Below are positions 33,247-42,096 of a DNA stretch of 53,546 nt, in pieces; the first letter of the stretch is position 1, and each line of letters starts with the position of its first letter. The stretch is from contig JAUXNU010000078.1 of NCBI GenBank assembly GCA_030682655.1, positions 1-53,546 on the forward strand, written 5' to 3'. This stretch comes from Actinomycetota bacterium. GTDB taxonomy: Bacteria > Actinomycetota > Coriobacteriia > Anaerosomatales > JAUXNU01. Under the pieces are notes generated by a model. That model was not told the origin of the DNA, made no database searches, and saw nothing but the letters and a program-made list of their open reading frames with translations. A program made the position numbers and the translations under genes.

Positions 33247-33819
33247 ATGAGCATCAAAGGCACGCGGACCGAGGCGAACCTGCTCAAGGCATTCGCTGGC
33301 GAGTCGCAGGCGCGCAACCGATACACCTACTTCGCGAGTGTTGCGAAGAAGGAGGGCTACGAACAGATCTCCGCACTCTTCATCGAGACAGCGGAGAACG
33401 AACGGGAGCACGCGAAGGTCTTCTTCCGACACCTTGAGGGTGGCGAGGTCGAGATCACCGCATCCTACCCGGCGGGCATAGTAGGCAATACCGCCGACAA
33501 TCTCCTCGCCGCAGCCGAAGGCGAGAAGATGGAGTGGGGCACGCTGTATCCGGAGTTCGCCAGCATCGCCGACGAAGAGGGTTTCGCGGATGTTGCGACA
33601 TCATTCCGCGAAATCGCCGAAGTCGAGGCACATCACGAGGGTCGCTACCGGAAACTACTGGCGAACGTGGAGGGTGGGCGTGTGTTCAAGCGCGATCAGC
33701 CCGTGGGGTGGAAGTGCCGCAACTGCGGCTACGTTCACGAAGGTCCCGAGGCGCCCGACCTCTGTCCGGCATGCCTGCACCCGCAGTCGTACTACGAGCT
33801 TATGGTCGAAAGCTACTAG
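33247..33819 (+). CDS. rbr: Rubrerythrin
   Basis: 190 residues. A ferritin-like diiron domain (ESQARNRY, ENEREHAKV, EVEAHHEGRY supply Glu/His ligands) is followed by a C-terminal rubredoxin site with CRNCGY and CPAC. Rubrerythrin reduces hydrogen peroxide in anaerobes. ATG 33247 has AAAGGAG upstream. A strong terminator follows. It fits the anaerobic character suggested by the cytochrome and CDGSH proteins. Confidence 0.95.
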   Translation: MSIKGTRTEANLLKAFAGESQARNRYTYFASVAKKEGYEQISALFIETAENEREHAKVFFRHLEGGEVEITASYPAGIVGNTADNLLAAAEGEKMEWGTLYPEFASIADEEGFADVATSFREIAEVEAHHEGRYRKLLANVEGGRVFKRDQPVGWKCRNCGYVHEGPEAPDLCPACLHPQSYYELMVESY

Positions 33820-33843
33820 GCGCTCCGACCCTGGAGAAGAACC

Positions 33844-33882
33844 GGAGGCGAGGCACCGTGTCAGGATTGGTGCCTCGCCTCC
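33844..33882 (+). terminator. Strong hairpin terminator after rubrerythrin
   Basis: A perfect 14-bp stem (33844-33857 with 33869-33882) around an 11-base loop, 25 bases past the stop, followed by TTG. Confidence 0.8.
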
Positions 33883-34166
33883 TTGCGACCGAAGTCCGGC
33901 AACCACGGTCACCCACGGACTCCATCCCATCCGGACGGACCGGGACGGAGATGCCGCCGGGGACAACGTCGAGGTGACCTCAGAACGCAAAGGCCGGAAA
34001 TCCCCCCGCTGTTGTAATGACTGTGCCCACTTCTGGCCGCACTCGCACATCTCCGCGCCGAGCGGCTGATGATTGCGACGAACGGTCGAGGCCGGTCGGG
34101 GCCTTCCGGTACTCCTCCGTCGGGCGCGAGCTTCCACGGGTATACTCGCCGTGGGGAGGTATACAC
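33883..34166. other. Gap between rubrerythrin terminator and the MBL-fold gene
   Basis: No gene recognised. TATACT at 34141-34146 is a likely -10 for the next gene, giving a 20-base leader with GGGGAGG; no clear -35 is visible. The open frame that runs through this stretch into the next gene lacks a start signal. Confidence 0.5.
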
Positions 34167-34925
34167 GTGCGCTTCACCGTGATCGGTCACTGCACCGTGC
34201 TCATCGAGGCCGACGGCATCCGGATGCTGACCGACCCGTTCTTCGGGCTCTCCGGGCGTGCGGGATTCGTGGTCGATCGTCCCCGCTCGATGAACGCAGA
34301 GAGGGCCGCCGATCTCGTGGACGTCGTGCTCATCTCACACGGGCACTACGACCACTTCGACCAGCCCTTCATTGCGATGCTCCGGGATGACGTGCCCGTG
34401 GTGGTCCCGCTGGGTTTCCGCTGGCCAGGTCGGATTCCCGAGAACGAGCGAGTCATACGAATCCCCGAGGGCGAGGCTCAGACTTTCGGTCCCGTACGAG
34501 TGACCGCAGTCCCCGCGCTGCACCCCGGCATAGCCGCAGGCTACGTTATCGAATCCGGCGGGTCATCGATCTACTTCGCAGGCGACACGCGCTACGGCCC
34601 CTTCATGGCCGACATCGGCGCCCGCTTCTCGCTCGACGTAGCCCTGCTGCCCCAGCGCCAGATGCGGCTTGTCGGCAACATGCCGGCCGCGTGCGCCTGC
34701 CCGGCCGCCCGTGACCTCGGAGCCCACCTCATCGCCTTCATCCACCGGGACGTTCAATCTGTGTTCGGCATTCTCAATCTGCCAAGGAGCCTCGATGCCT
34801 GTCTTCGTGAGATCGGCCAACAGGTTCCCGGCGTGCAGGCTATCGCTCCGGAAAACGGCATGGCGATCGAGGTCCACACGCGTCTCCACGCCATCCCCCG
34901 GACAGGCGGCTCCTCACCCGCTTGA
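34167..34925 (+). CDS. MBL-fold metal-dependent hydrolase (UPF0173-like)
   Basis: 252 residues. The N-terminal VRFTVIGHCTVLIEADG strand, LISHGHYDHFD metal motif, AVPALHPG and FAGDTRYG match L-ascorbate-6-phosphate-lactonase-like/UPF0173 hydrolases. GTG 34167 has GGGGAGG 7 bases upstream. The frame is open to 34017 without support. The end overlaps the convergent membrane gene by 12 bases. Confidence 0.8.
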   Translation: MRFTVIGHCTVLIEADGIRMLTDPFFGLSGRAGFVVDRPRSMNAERAADLVDVVLISHGHYDHFDQPFIAMLRDDVPVVVPLGFRWPGRIPENERVIRIPEGEAQTFGPVRVTAVPALHPGIAAGYVIESGGSSIYFAGDTRYGPFMADIGARFSLDVALLPQRQMRLVGNMPAACACPAARDLGAHLIAFIHRDVQSVFGILNLPRSLDACLREIGQQVPGVQAIAPENGMAIEVHTRLHAIPRTGGSSPA

Positions 34926-35375
34926 GTCCACAGCGTTCGACCGACTCCCTTGCGACAGGACGGTCAGGTAGACTCCGAACGCTGCCGCAAGCATCTGCAG
35001 CACCGGGGACACGACGATCATGAGCGCCATCCAGCCCCAGAAGCTCGCGGTCGAGGTGTAGAGAACCAGCGGTAGACCCCACGCTGCGGCATCGAACCCA
35101 GGACCGAAGACGAGAGGAATCCTCGGACCCCATATCGCGAGCATGAGGACGAACGTGCCGGCCGACACCGCGATAGAACCTCGTAGACACACACGAAGGA
35201 CCGACAGCGTGCCCTCGCCTGCGCTCATGAACCGACGTGCGAGAAACCAGCCGATGGGAAACCCCGCGAGGATCGCGAAGAACGGGACCCCCATCCCCAT
35301 GCCGACCGCGAACACGTCCACGACGACGATCGCGGCGACCACCTGCCACATCGTCATCCGACCGAATCGATCCAT
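34914..35375 (-). CDS. Membrane protein of unknown function
   Basis: 153 residues with four hydrophobic segments (about 10-30, 32-50, 60-85, 105-140). ATG 35375 has AGGGGAGG 7 bases upstream. No family recognised. Convergent and overlapping with the MBL-fold gene. Confidence 0.6.
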   Translation of the reverse strand: MDRFGRMTMWQVVAAIVVVDVFAVGMGMGVPFFAILAGFPIGWFLARRFMSAGEGTLSVLRVCLRGSIAVSAGTFVLMLAIWGPRIPLVFGPGFDAAAWGLPLVLYTSTASFWGWMALMIVVSPVLQMLAAAFGVYLTVLSQGSRSNAVDSSG

Positions 35376-35436
35376 CAGACGCCTCCCCTTCGAACGAGTC
35401 AGCGCAAGCTTGCCGAATCCGGGCCGGGACAACCCC

Positions 35437-35877
35437 CTAGCTTGCCGTCAGCTCGGACGTACAAGCCGGACAACGCGTCGCCGCCAGCGGCACCGCTGTC
35501 ATGCAGTGTGGGCAGTCCTTGGTCGTGGCCTCCGCCTCGCGCCGCATCCTGTTGACGGCCTTGACGACCATGAAGATCACGAACGCGACTATGACGAACA
35601 TGACGATCGCGTTCACGAACATCCCATAGTTGAGTGTGACCGCCCCCGCTTCCTGCGCGGCCGCGACAGACGCGTAGGGACCCGCTGCGCTGCCTTCCAT
35701 GAGCACGAAGAACAGGTTCGCGAAATCGACTTTGCCAAGGACGAGCCCGATGGGCGGCATGATCACGTCCTTCACGAGCGACGTGACGACAGCTCCGAAG
35801 GCTGCGCCGATCACCACGCCAACCGCCAGGTCTATCGCGTTTCCCTTGGCAATGAAGTCCTTGAAATCCTTGAGCAC
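35437..35877 (-). CDS. mscL: Large-conductance mechanosensitive channel with C-terminal zinc ribbon
   Basis: 146 residues. The N-terminal helix and first membrane helix (KDFIAKGNAIDLAVGVVIG) and the second helix (about 78-105) are typical of MscL, which opens to release solutes on hypo-osmotic shock. The cytoplasmic end, normally a short helical bundle, ends here in a zinc-ribbon-like pair C122-x2-C125 and C136-x2-C139. GTG 35877 has GGGAGGAG upstream. Confidence 0.92.
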   Translation of the reverse strand: MLKDFKDFIAKGNAIDLAVGVVIGAAFGAVVTSLVKDVIMPPIGLVLGKVDFANLFFVLMEGSAAGPYASVAAAQEAGAVTLNYGMFVNAIVMFVIVAFVIFMVVKAVNRMRREAEATTKDCPHCMTAVPLAATRCPACTSELTAS

Positions 35878-35975
35878 GGCTCCTCCCGGGAAGGATGGAC
35901 GACAGTGAGGACTTTCCCGTTCGCAGCGACACCCACACCGGCCCTCCACGGGCGTACAGAAGAGAGTCGGCCGCG

Positions 35976-36806
35976 CTAGCCCCACGTCTCATCCGGGTGG
36001 CGACCCAGGCGCGTACCCCGGTCGAGGGTGTCAACCTGCGTCATCTCACTGATGCTCAGCTCGAAGTCGAAGACCGCCGCATTCTCGCGAACACGCTCCT
36101 CGTGGACGGATTTCGGGATCACCGCGACCCCGTTTTGGAGCGCCCACCTCAGCGCGACCTGGGCCGCGGTCTTGCCGTAGCGTGCTCCGATCTGCGCAAG
36201 CACAGGTTCCTCGGCCAGGCGTCCCCGCATCACGGGACCCCAGGCCTCGACCGCGATCCCCAGACGCCCGCAATACTGCAGGAGATCGGGCTGTTGCAGC
36301 CAGGGATGGTACTCGATCTGGTTGACCATGGGGACAATTGCGGCGTGGTCGAGCAGCTGCTCCAAGTGGTGGCGCAGGTGGTTGCACACGCCGATGGCCC
36401 GGGCCTCGCCTCTCTCTAGAATCTCCTCCATGGCCATCCATGTCGCTTCCATGTATTGCAGGACCGGCCAATGGACGAGATACAGGTCGACGTAGTCAGT
36501 CCCGAGCCGCTCGAGGCTATGGTGCAGAGCGGCAAGAACCGTATCGTAGCCCTGGTCGTCGTTCCAGAGCTTGGTCGTGAGAAAGACCTGCTCTCGCGGG
36601 AGTCCACTCTCGCCAAGAGCCGCCGCGATTCCGTCCTCATTGCCGTACATCGAAGCCGTGTCGATGCTGCGATATCCGACCGCGAGAGCCGCCAGCACCG
36701 AACGACGGATGTCATCGGGATCTGTCGTCTTATATGTCCCGAGTCCGAGAAGTGGCATCTGAACACCGTTTGCAAGTGCGATAGTCGACTTGATCGTGAG
36801 ACCCAT
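35976..36806 (-). CDS. Aldo/keto reductase
   Basis: 276 residues. Catalytic Asp/Tyr in RSIDTASMYGNE, Lys in FLTTKLW and His in DLYLVHWP are present; the C-terminal VIPKSVHEERVREN binds NADPH. It belongs to the AKR5/2,5-diketo-gluconate reductase-like group; the substrate is not predictable. ATG 36806 has GGGAGGGC 5 bases upstream. Divergent from the toroid-AlkZ fusion gene. Confidence 0.9.
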   Translation of the reverse strand: MGLTIKSTIALANGVQMPLLGLGTYKTTDPDDIRRSVLAALAVGYRSIDTASMYGNEDGIAAALGESGLPREQVFLTTKLWNDDQGYDTVLAALHHSLERLGTDYVDLYLVHWPVLQYMEATWMAMEEILERGEARAIGVCNHLRHHLEQLLDHAAIVPMVNQIEYHPWLQQPDLLQYCGRLGIAVEAWGPVMRGRLAEEPVLAQIGARYGKTAAQVALRWALQNGVAVIPKSVHEERVRENAAVFDFELSISEMTQVDTLDRGTRLGRHPDETWG

Positions 36807-36915
36807 GCGCCCTCCCATCGCCTCCACCATCAGATGTACCCGCGAATGGCGGAAGGCGCTCCCCGGGAGCGCCGCGGGAACGTACACCTACAACCGGCCC
36901 CTGACTGGAGAGTGC

Positions 36916-39234
36916 GTGGACACGACCGGAATCGCAGGACTGCTCGGTGCGGATCCCATTCCTTGGCTTCTGTCGGCCGATGAGCCCTACGCTCGATGGG
37001 CGACGCTCACTGAGCTCCTTGGCAAGCCAAACTCAGACGCGGCGGTGACAGAGGCGCGCGCGGACACGCTCGCCGACGCGGGCGTGCAACTGCTGGTGGA
37101 CGAACTGCCGCTTTGGGACTCATGCGAGATCCCCGGCCATCACAGCCCGAAGTACGCGCCGAACAGGCTGAACCTGCTTGCAGACATGGGGGTCTGCCGG
37201 GGCGACTTCCCGCGCATCGACGAGATGCTCGACCAGATGCTCGCACACCAGGACGAGAAGGGTCGGTTCCAGTCCTTTGGCAGCTACGCCGGGCGGCCCA
37301 AGCCGGAGTGGGGCTCGATGCTGTGCGACAACAACGCGATCACCGACGTGCTCTTCCGCTACGGTCTCGGCGAGGACTCCCGCGTCCAAGACGCCCTCGC
37401 GCGCATGCGCGAGGACCTGGCGAGCACCCCGCAAGGGCGCTCGTGGCAGTGTATCCCCGAGAAGCGCTCGCGCTGGCGGGGCCCCGGCCGCAAGAACGAC
37501 GTGTGCCCGCAAGTCACGCTCGAGGGCCTTCGCGCCCTCGCGCACGAGCACGGCGCCGACACGCCCGACTGGCTGCTCGAAGTCGCGCGCACACCGCTGG
37601 AGGTCTGGCGCCGCCGCACCGAGGAGCGACCATACCAGTTCGGCCACGGCTACCAGTTCAAGAGCGTGAAGTGGCCGAACTTCTGGTACGACGTGCTGTG
37701 GTTCGTGGAGACGATAGGCCGCTACCCTGCGCTGTGGCGCGGTCCTGCCGCCCGCGACCAGGACCGCCAGGCCATCGCCGAACTCGCCGCCTGCTTAATC
37801 GAGTACAACTTCGACGGTGCGGGTCGCGTGACACCTCGCCGGACCTACCGCGGGTTCGAGCGCTTCTCCTTTGGCCAGAAACGCGAGCCCTCTCCGTTTG
37901 CCACCGCCCGCGCGCTCGTCGCGCTCGCCCATGTCTCCGACCTGGCCGAGGAGATCGCTGCGGTGGATGTCACGGGACTACCGAGCTCCCTTGGCGGCTC
38001 TGGAACGCCGTTGCCTCCCAAGAGCGGGAGGCGCGGACCGGGCACCTGTCCTGTCCCTGCAAGCACGCGCCGCTACCCCGATGCTGCGGCGCTGCCACGA
38101 GTCCTCGCCCGTCACCACATCGACACGCCCTGGGTCCCCGCGAGTCTCGAGACGGTCGTGGCGGATGTCGTCGGTCTGCAGGCCACCAACCCCTGGGGTC
38201 CGTATGTCTCGCTGTTCGCCCGCCTTCCCGGTTTTGCACGCGGCCGTCTGGACACCGCCCTCTACGAGCGCCGGTCGCTCGTCAAGTTCCGCTGCATGCG
38301 AGGAATCGCCTATGTCGTGCGCCGCGAGATGCTTCCCGTCGTCTACGGCGCCACCAACCGCCCGGTGGAACGCCACGCCAAGCTGTATGCGCAGTTCCGC
38401 GGGCTGACCGGCACGGAGTACGAACGCGTCGCGCCCTCCATCCTCGAGGTCCTCGGCGACGGGCCGCTCACGACTCAGCAGATCCGCGACCGACTGCATC
38501 CGGGCATCGATGTTGCGGCCACGGTGAACCTCATGACCGCGCAGGGCCTCGTGCTGCGGCATCGTCCTGTCGGGGGCTGGCAGGACCACAAGCTCACCTA
38601 CGTGCGATTCGATCACGCCCTGCCTGACATCAAGCTCGGTCGGCTCTCCGAGATAGACGCAACCGTCGCACTCGTTCGCGCATACATCCGCGCGTTCGGG
38701 CCCGTGACCGCTGGTGACGTCATCTGGTGGACGGGAATCGGAAAGCGTGCGGTCGATCCCGCGCTGGAGGTGCTCGGGGACGAGATCGTCGAGATCTTCC
38801 TTGGCCAGACCCAGGAGCCCTACCTCGTCCACGCAGCCGACCTCGACGAGCTCGAGACGGTCAGGCCGGGCGCCTCGCCCTCGGTCGATCTCCTGCCGAG
38901 CCTCGATCCGCTCGTGATGGGCTACGCGCGCAAAGAGCGCTACCTGGCCGATGAGGACCGCCCGTACGTCTTCGACCGCTCGGGCAATGCCACCTCGGTG
39001 ATTCTCGTGGGCGGCCGCATCTCGGGAGTCTGGGACGCGAGCGTGAGCGGGGCACCGAGGATGTACGTGCATCTGTTCCGCGATGAGCCAATGGACGTGC
39101 GCGAGCTCGTACTGAAGCGAGCCGAGGAACTCGGGCGATTCTGGCACGACGAAGAGGCGCGCGTCGAGACGGTGAAGCGCATGACTCCGATGGCGGGACG
39201 CCCATTCGGCGCCGTCGTGAAGCCTTTGCGCTAG
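36916..39234 (+). CDS. Alpha/alpha-toroid domain fused to AlkZ-like (HTH_42) DNA glycosylase domain
   Basis: 772 residues. Residues 1-340 are a helical terpenoid-cyclase-like toroid (WATLTELLG, PGHHSPKYAPN, NFWYDVLWFVETIGRYP). A Pro/Arg/Ser-rich linker (about 345-385) leads to an AlkZ-like winged-helix domain (about 390-772) of the HTH_42 family, which opens DNA interstrand crosslinks or removes bulky alkyl adducts. The usual catalytic QxQ in LQAQ is Q422-A-T424 here, so activity may be changed or lost; the rest (FGPVTAGDVIWWTGIG, LLPSLDPLVMGY) is intact. GTG 36916 has GGAGAG upstream; the frame opens earlier, at 36790, but inside the divergent gene's leader. The end is followed by a GC-rich gap. 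Confidence 0.75.
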   Translation: MDTTGIAGLLGADPIPWLLSADEPYARWATLTELLGKPNSDAAVTEARADTLADAGVQLLVDELPLWDSCEIPGHHSPKYAPNRLNLLADMGVCRGDFPRIDEMLDQMLAHQDEKGRFQSFGSYAGRPKPEWGSMLCDNNAITDVLFRYGLGEDSRVQDALARMREDLASTPQGRSWQCIPEKRSRWRGPGRKNDVCPQVTLEGLRALAHEHGADTPDWLLEVARTPLEVWRRRTEERPYQFGHGYQFKSVKWPNFWYDVLWFVETIGRYPALWRGPAARDQDRQAIAELAACLIEYNFDGAGRVTPRRTYRGFERFSFGQKREPSPFATARALVALAHVSDLAEEIAAVDVTGLPSSLGGSGTPLPPKSGRRGPGTCPVPASTRRYPDAAALPRVLARHHIDTPWVPASLETVVADVVGLQATNPWGPYVSLFARLPGFARGRLDTALYERRSLVKFRCMRGIAYVVRREMLPVVYGATNRPVERHAKLYAQFRGLTGTEYERVAPSILEVLGDGPLTTQQIRDRLHPGIDVAATVNLMTAQGLVLRHRPVGGWQDHKLTYVRFDHALPDIKLGRLSEIDATVALVRAYIRAFGPVTAGDVIWWTGIGKRAVDPALEVLGDEIVEIFLGQTQEPYLVHAADLDELETVRPGASPSVDLLPSLDPLVMGYARKERYLADEDRPYVFDRSGNATSVILVGGRISGVWDASVSGAPRMYVHLFRDEPMDVRELVLKRAEELGRFWHDEEARVETVKRMTPMAGRPFGAVVKPLR

Positions 39235-39299
39235 AGCCGGAAGCGAGAAGAGGGCCGCCGCGCGACGCGACGACCCTCCGGGAAAGCGACTGAATGCGT

Positions 39300-39401
39300 C
39301 TAGAGAAGGCTCAAGAGGATTGCGAGCGCGATTGCGCCGCCTGCGGCGAGCACAGCTCTTCCGTAGTAGACAACACCCGCACTGAAGCTGTCCTGGAACA
39401 T
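39300..39401 (-). CDS. 33-residue single-helix membrane peptide
   Basis: ATG 39401, 33 codons, TAG at 39300-39302. A short polar N-terminus (MFQDSFSAG) is followed by one strongly hydrophobic helix (residues about 16-33). GAGGTGATAGGG precedes the start. It is divergent from a LysR regulator across a 106-base region with repeats, which supports a real, regulated small gene. No family known. Confidence 0.5.
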   Translation of the reverse strand: MFQDSFSAGVVYYGRAVLAAGGAIALAILLSLL

Positions 39402-39417
39402 CCCTATCACCTCATTC

Positions 39418-39499
39418 ATCTAGCGCTTTGCATCTAGAACGATTATCGTACCGCCGATGCGTCAGTTCCATTGCCGTTTACTCATTCTTTAGTTAAGCT
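39418..39499. promoter_or_regulatory. Divergent control region between the small membrane peptide and lysR
   Basis: Rightward promoter: TTGCCG (39471-39476), 17 bases, TAAGCT (39494-39499), placing the transcript start at about 39506, two bases before the lysR ATG. The region also holds a direct repeat CATCTAG (39418-39424 and 39431-39437) and an inverted repeat ACGAT-T-ATCGT (39439-39449), the latter a T-N11-A-like candidate LysR site. Confidence 0.45.
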
Positions 39500-39507
39500 C
39501 TGCTTCA

Positions 39508-40434
39508 ATGTTGAACGTACACCGCATGCGCATGCTAAGAGAGGTCGCCTCTCGAGGGGGAATCGCTGCTGCGGCCGAGGCGCTGTTCATGACACCGTCG
39601 GCCGTTTCCCAACAGATGTCGGTCCTCGAACGAGAGGCCGGGGTCGCGCTGCTGGAGCGCTCCGGACGAGGCGTCAAGCTCACCGAGGCCGGCAGACGAC
39701 TGGTCGGCCACACAGAGCGCGTGCTGGCCACCCTCGAAGAAGCGCAGGCCGAACTCGCGGCCATCTCTCACGGAGTCGCCGGACGACTGCACGCAAGCGC
39801 ATTCCCCACCGCTGCCCGCGCGCTCATGGTACCGGTGCTCGCCCGGCTCAGAGAACTGCACCCCCGTCTGGCCGTTGCAATGACCGATCTCGAGCCCGAG
39901 GAGTCCATCCCCGCGCTCAAGACCGGCGAGCTCGACATCGTTCTAACCTACGAGTTCGACCACCTTCCGGAGCCCGAGGATCCCGGAGTTGAGCGACACA
40001 TCCTGCTGACGGAACCCATCTACATCGCACTGCCGGCGTCTCATCCGCACGCCCGGGGGCCGCTCACCATCGCCGATCTCCGCGGGACCGACTGGGTCGT
40101 GGGGCGCGACGGGTCGCCATTCCTCGATGTCGTAGTGCGGGTCGCGAACGAAGCGGGCTACCAGCCGCGGATCGATGTCCAGAGCAACGACTACCAGGTC
40201 ATCCTGGCTGCGGTGCAGGCCGGGCTGGGGGTCACCCTGGTTCCGCCGCTCGCGTTCTTCGTCGAGTACCCGGGCGTGGTCTACCGCCTTCCGGACGACA
40301 TGAACATCCACCGGCGCGTCGTCGCGGCCATACGCCGCGGCAGCGGCGAGGCACCAGCGATCGCCGCTGCACTCGACCTGCTACTGGATGTCGCCAAGGA
40401 GATCGAATCAACGGCGGGTTTCCGCGAACCGTAG
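39508..40434 (+). CDS. LysR-family transcriptional regulator
   Basis: 308 residues. N-terminal winged helix-turn-helix (REVASRGGIAAAAEALFMTP SAVSQQ region, residues 8-45), then a periplasmic-binding-fold effector domain (about 92-300). The ATG at 39508 has no ribosome site and lies at the predicted transcript start, so translation is probably leaderless. The target is probably the divergent 33-residue membrane peptide and its own gene. Effector unknown. Confidence 0.92.
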   Translation: MLNVHRMRMLREVASRGGIAAAAEALFMTPSAVSQQMSVLEREAGVALLERSGRGVKLTEAGRRLVGHTERVLATLEEAQAELAAISHGVAGRLHASAFPTAARALMVPVLARLRELHPRLAVAMTDLEPEESIPALKTGELDIVLTYEFDHLPEPEDPGVERHILLTEPIYIALPASHPHARGPLTIADLRGTDWVVGRDGSPFLDVVVRVANEAGYQPRIDVQSNDYQVILAAVQAGLGVTLVPPLAFFVEYPGVVYRLPDDMNIHRRVVAAIRRGSGEAPAIAAALDLLLDVAKEIESTAGFREP

Positions 40435-40468
40435 CCCTTGTTCCCGTTGGACGCCCTCCGGCCAGGCT

Positions 40469-41341
40469 CTACCGCACGATCTTGCTGATGGGCATCTCCA
40501 GAATATCCTCGGCGCCCGACGCCTTGAGCCGCGGGATCAGCACGTTGACGGTCGCCTTGTCGGCAACGGTCGTGATCTCGTAGTCCTCTGAACCGTAGAG
40601 CTTGTTCACTGTGGGCCTCTTCATCGCCGGGAGCACGCCGATGACGTCCTCTAGCTTGTCCACCGGAACGTTCATCGAAAGCAGGACGCGCCCCCGCGCC
40701 TCGATCACGCCCAGGAGAAGCGTGCGGACCTCTTCGATCTCGCGGCGCTTGTCGGGGTCCTCCCATGAGACCTTGTTCGCCAACAGACGTGTCGTGGAGA
40801 CGAGAACCGTGTCCACGATCTTCAGGCCATTGCGCCGAAGCGTCGACCCGGTCTCGGTAAGATCGACGAGCGCGTCCATCATCTCCGGGACCTTCGCCTC
40901 GGTGGCGCCGTAGGAGAAGTGGACTTCGACCGGGATCCCGAGTTCATCGAAGAATGCCTTCGTGGTCTTCGGAAACTCCGTCGTGATGCGACTGCCCGGC
41001 TTGATATCGCTGGCGCTTGTGATCGGGGAGTCCTGGGGGACCGCCAGTACCATGTTCACAACGCCCGTGCCGGTCTTGGCGTACGGGAGCTCTGCAACCT
41101 CGATCACGTCGGCGCCCGACTCGCGCACCCAATCATGCCCCGAGATGCCCAGATCGAAGTAGCCGTCCTGCACGAACACGGGGATCTCCTGCGGGCGAAG
41201 GATCTTGACCTTGCCGATGCGGGGGTCGTCGATGTCCGGGTTGTACTCGCGACTCGACTTCCTGACTTCGAGATCGGCCTGAGAGAAGAGCAGGAGCGTT
41301 TGCTCCTGGAGGCTTCCTTTGGGCAAGGCTATCGAGAGCAT
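40469..41341 (-). CDS. hisG: ATP phosphoribosyltransferase, long form
   Basis: 290 residues: catalytic domains (LRPQEIPVFVQDGYFDLGISG and the PRPP loop ETGSTLRRNGL) plus the C-terminal ACT-like histidine-binding domain (about 215-290). This is the long HisG, which needs no HisZ and is feedback-inhibited by histidine. It catalyses the first step of histidine synthesis. AGGAG precedes the ATG by 7 bases. It follows rpiA by 39 bases, and RpiA supplies ribose 5-phosphate, so joint transcription makes metabolic sense. Confidence 0.95.
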   Translation of the reverse strand: MLSIALPKGSLQEQTLLLFSQADLEVRKSSREYNPDIDDPRIGKVKILRPQEIPVFVQDGYFDLGISGHDWVRESGADVIEVAELPYAKTGTGVVNMVLAVPQDSPITSASDIKPGSRITTEFPKTTKAFFDELGIPVEVHFSYGATEAKVPEMMDALVDLTETGSTLRRNGLKIVDTVLVSTTRLLANKVSWEDPDKRREIEEVRTLLLGVIEARGRVLLSMNVPVDKLEDVIGVLPAMKRPTVNKLYGSEDYEITTVADKATVNVLIPRLKASGAEDILEMPISKIVR

Positions 41342-41380
41342 GTGTGAACTCCTGTCCCGTCCGGTGCATACCCCACCACT

Positions 41381-42055
41381 CTACTGTGCTGGAGTGCCTT
41401 TGGGAAGCCTCACGACTCCGCCGGCGGTGCCGACCAGCAAGGTATCGGCCCTTCGTCGTGCGAACAGCCCGGATGCTACGACCCCGGCGATGCCGTCGAG
41501 CGTCGTCTCAAGCCCCTCGGGATCGCCGAAGTCGAGACCTGCCACATCCAGGACCGGATTGCCGTTGTCGGTGAGGAATGCGTCGCGTCGACGGGCCCTG
41601 CCACCGAGCGACTCGAGCGTACGGGCGACATGCCCCGTCGCCATCTCCAGCACCTCGACAGCCAGCGGGAATGCGCCAAGCCGATCCACGAGCTTGGCCT
41701 CGTGGATGATGCAGACGAAACGCTTCGCTGCTGCCGCGACCACCTTCTCGCGGGCGAGCGCACCACCGCCACCCTTCACGAGCCTGAGCTCGTGATCGGC
41801 CTCGTCTGCTCCGTCGACATAGATGTCGAGTACACCGACATCGTTCAATCCCAACACGCGGATACCCCGCACCTCGAGCAGGCGCGCGGTCGCCACAGAA
41901 GAGGCCACGGCGCCCGCCACCGGCGGACCCTCCTCGGCAAGAACGGTGATGAAGTGCCCCGCGGTGGAACCCGTGCCGATGCCCACGATCTGATCAGGTG
42001 CGACGAATTCCAGCGCGGCGAGCGCGGCCGCCCGCTTCTGCGCCTCAGCATTCAT
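41381..42055 (-). CDS. rpiA: Ribose-5-phosphate isomerase A
   Basis: 224 residues with VGIGTGSTAGHFI, VDGADEADHELRLVKGGGGAL and NGNPVLDV, the RpiA signatures including the catalytic acidic residues and Lys. It interconverts ribose 5-phosphate and ribulose 5-phosphate. ATG 42055 is at the conserved N-terminus; an in-frame GTG at 42076 is an alternative. It leads into hisG. Confidence 0.94.
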   Translation of the reverse strand: MNAEAQKRAAALAALEFVAPDQIVGIGTGSTAGHFITVLAEEGPPVAGAVASSVATARLLEVRGIRVLGLNDVGVLDIYVDGADEADHELRLVKGGGGALAREKVVAAAAKRFVCIIHEAKLVDRLGAFPLAVEVLEMATGHVARTLESLGGRARRRDAFLTDNGNPVLDVAGLDFGDPEGLETTLDGIAGVVASGLFARRRADTLLVGTAGGVVRLPKGTPAQ

Positions 42056-42096
42056 GGACAGCCAACACACCCTCACAACTAGCTGGCGAAACCCTG

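Noticed and set aside
37113-38627. 504-codon plus-strand open frame
   Set aside because: Out-of-frame shadow of the toroid-AlkZ fusion gene, of Arg/Ala-rich composition.
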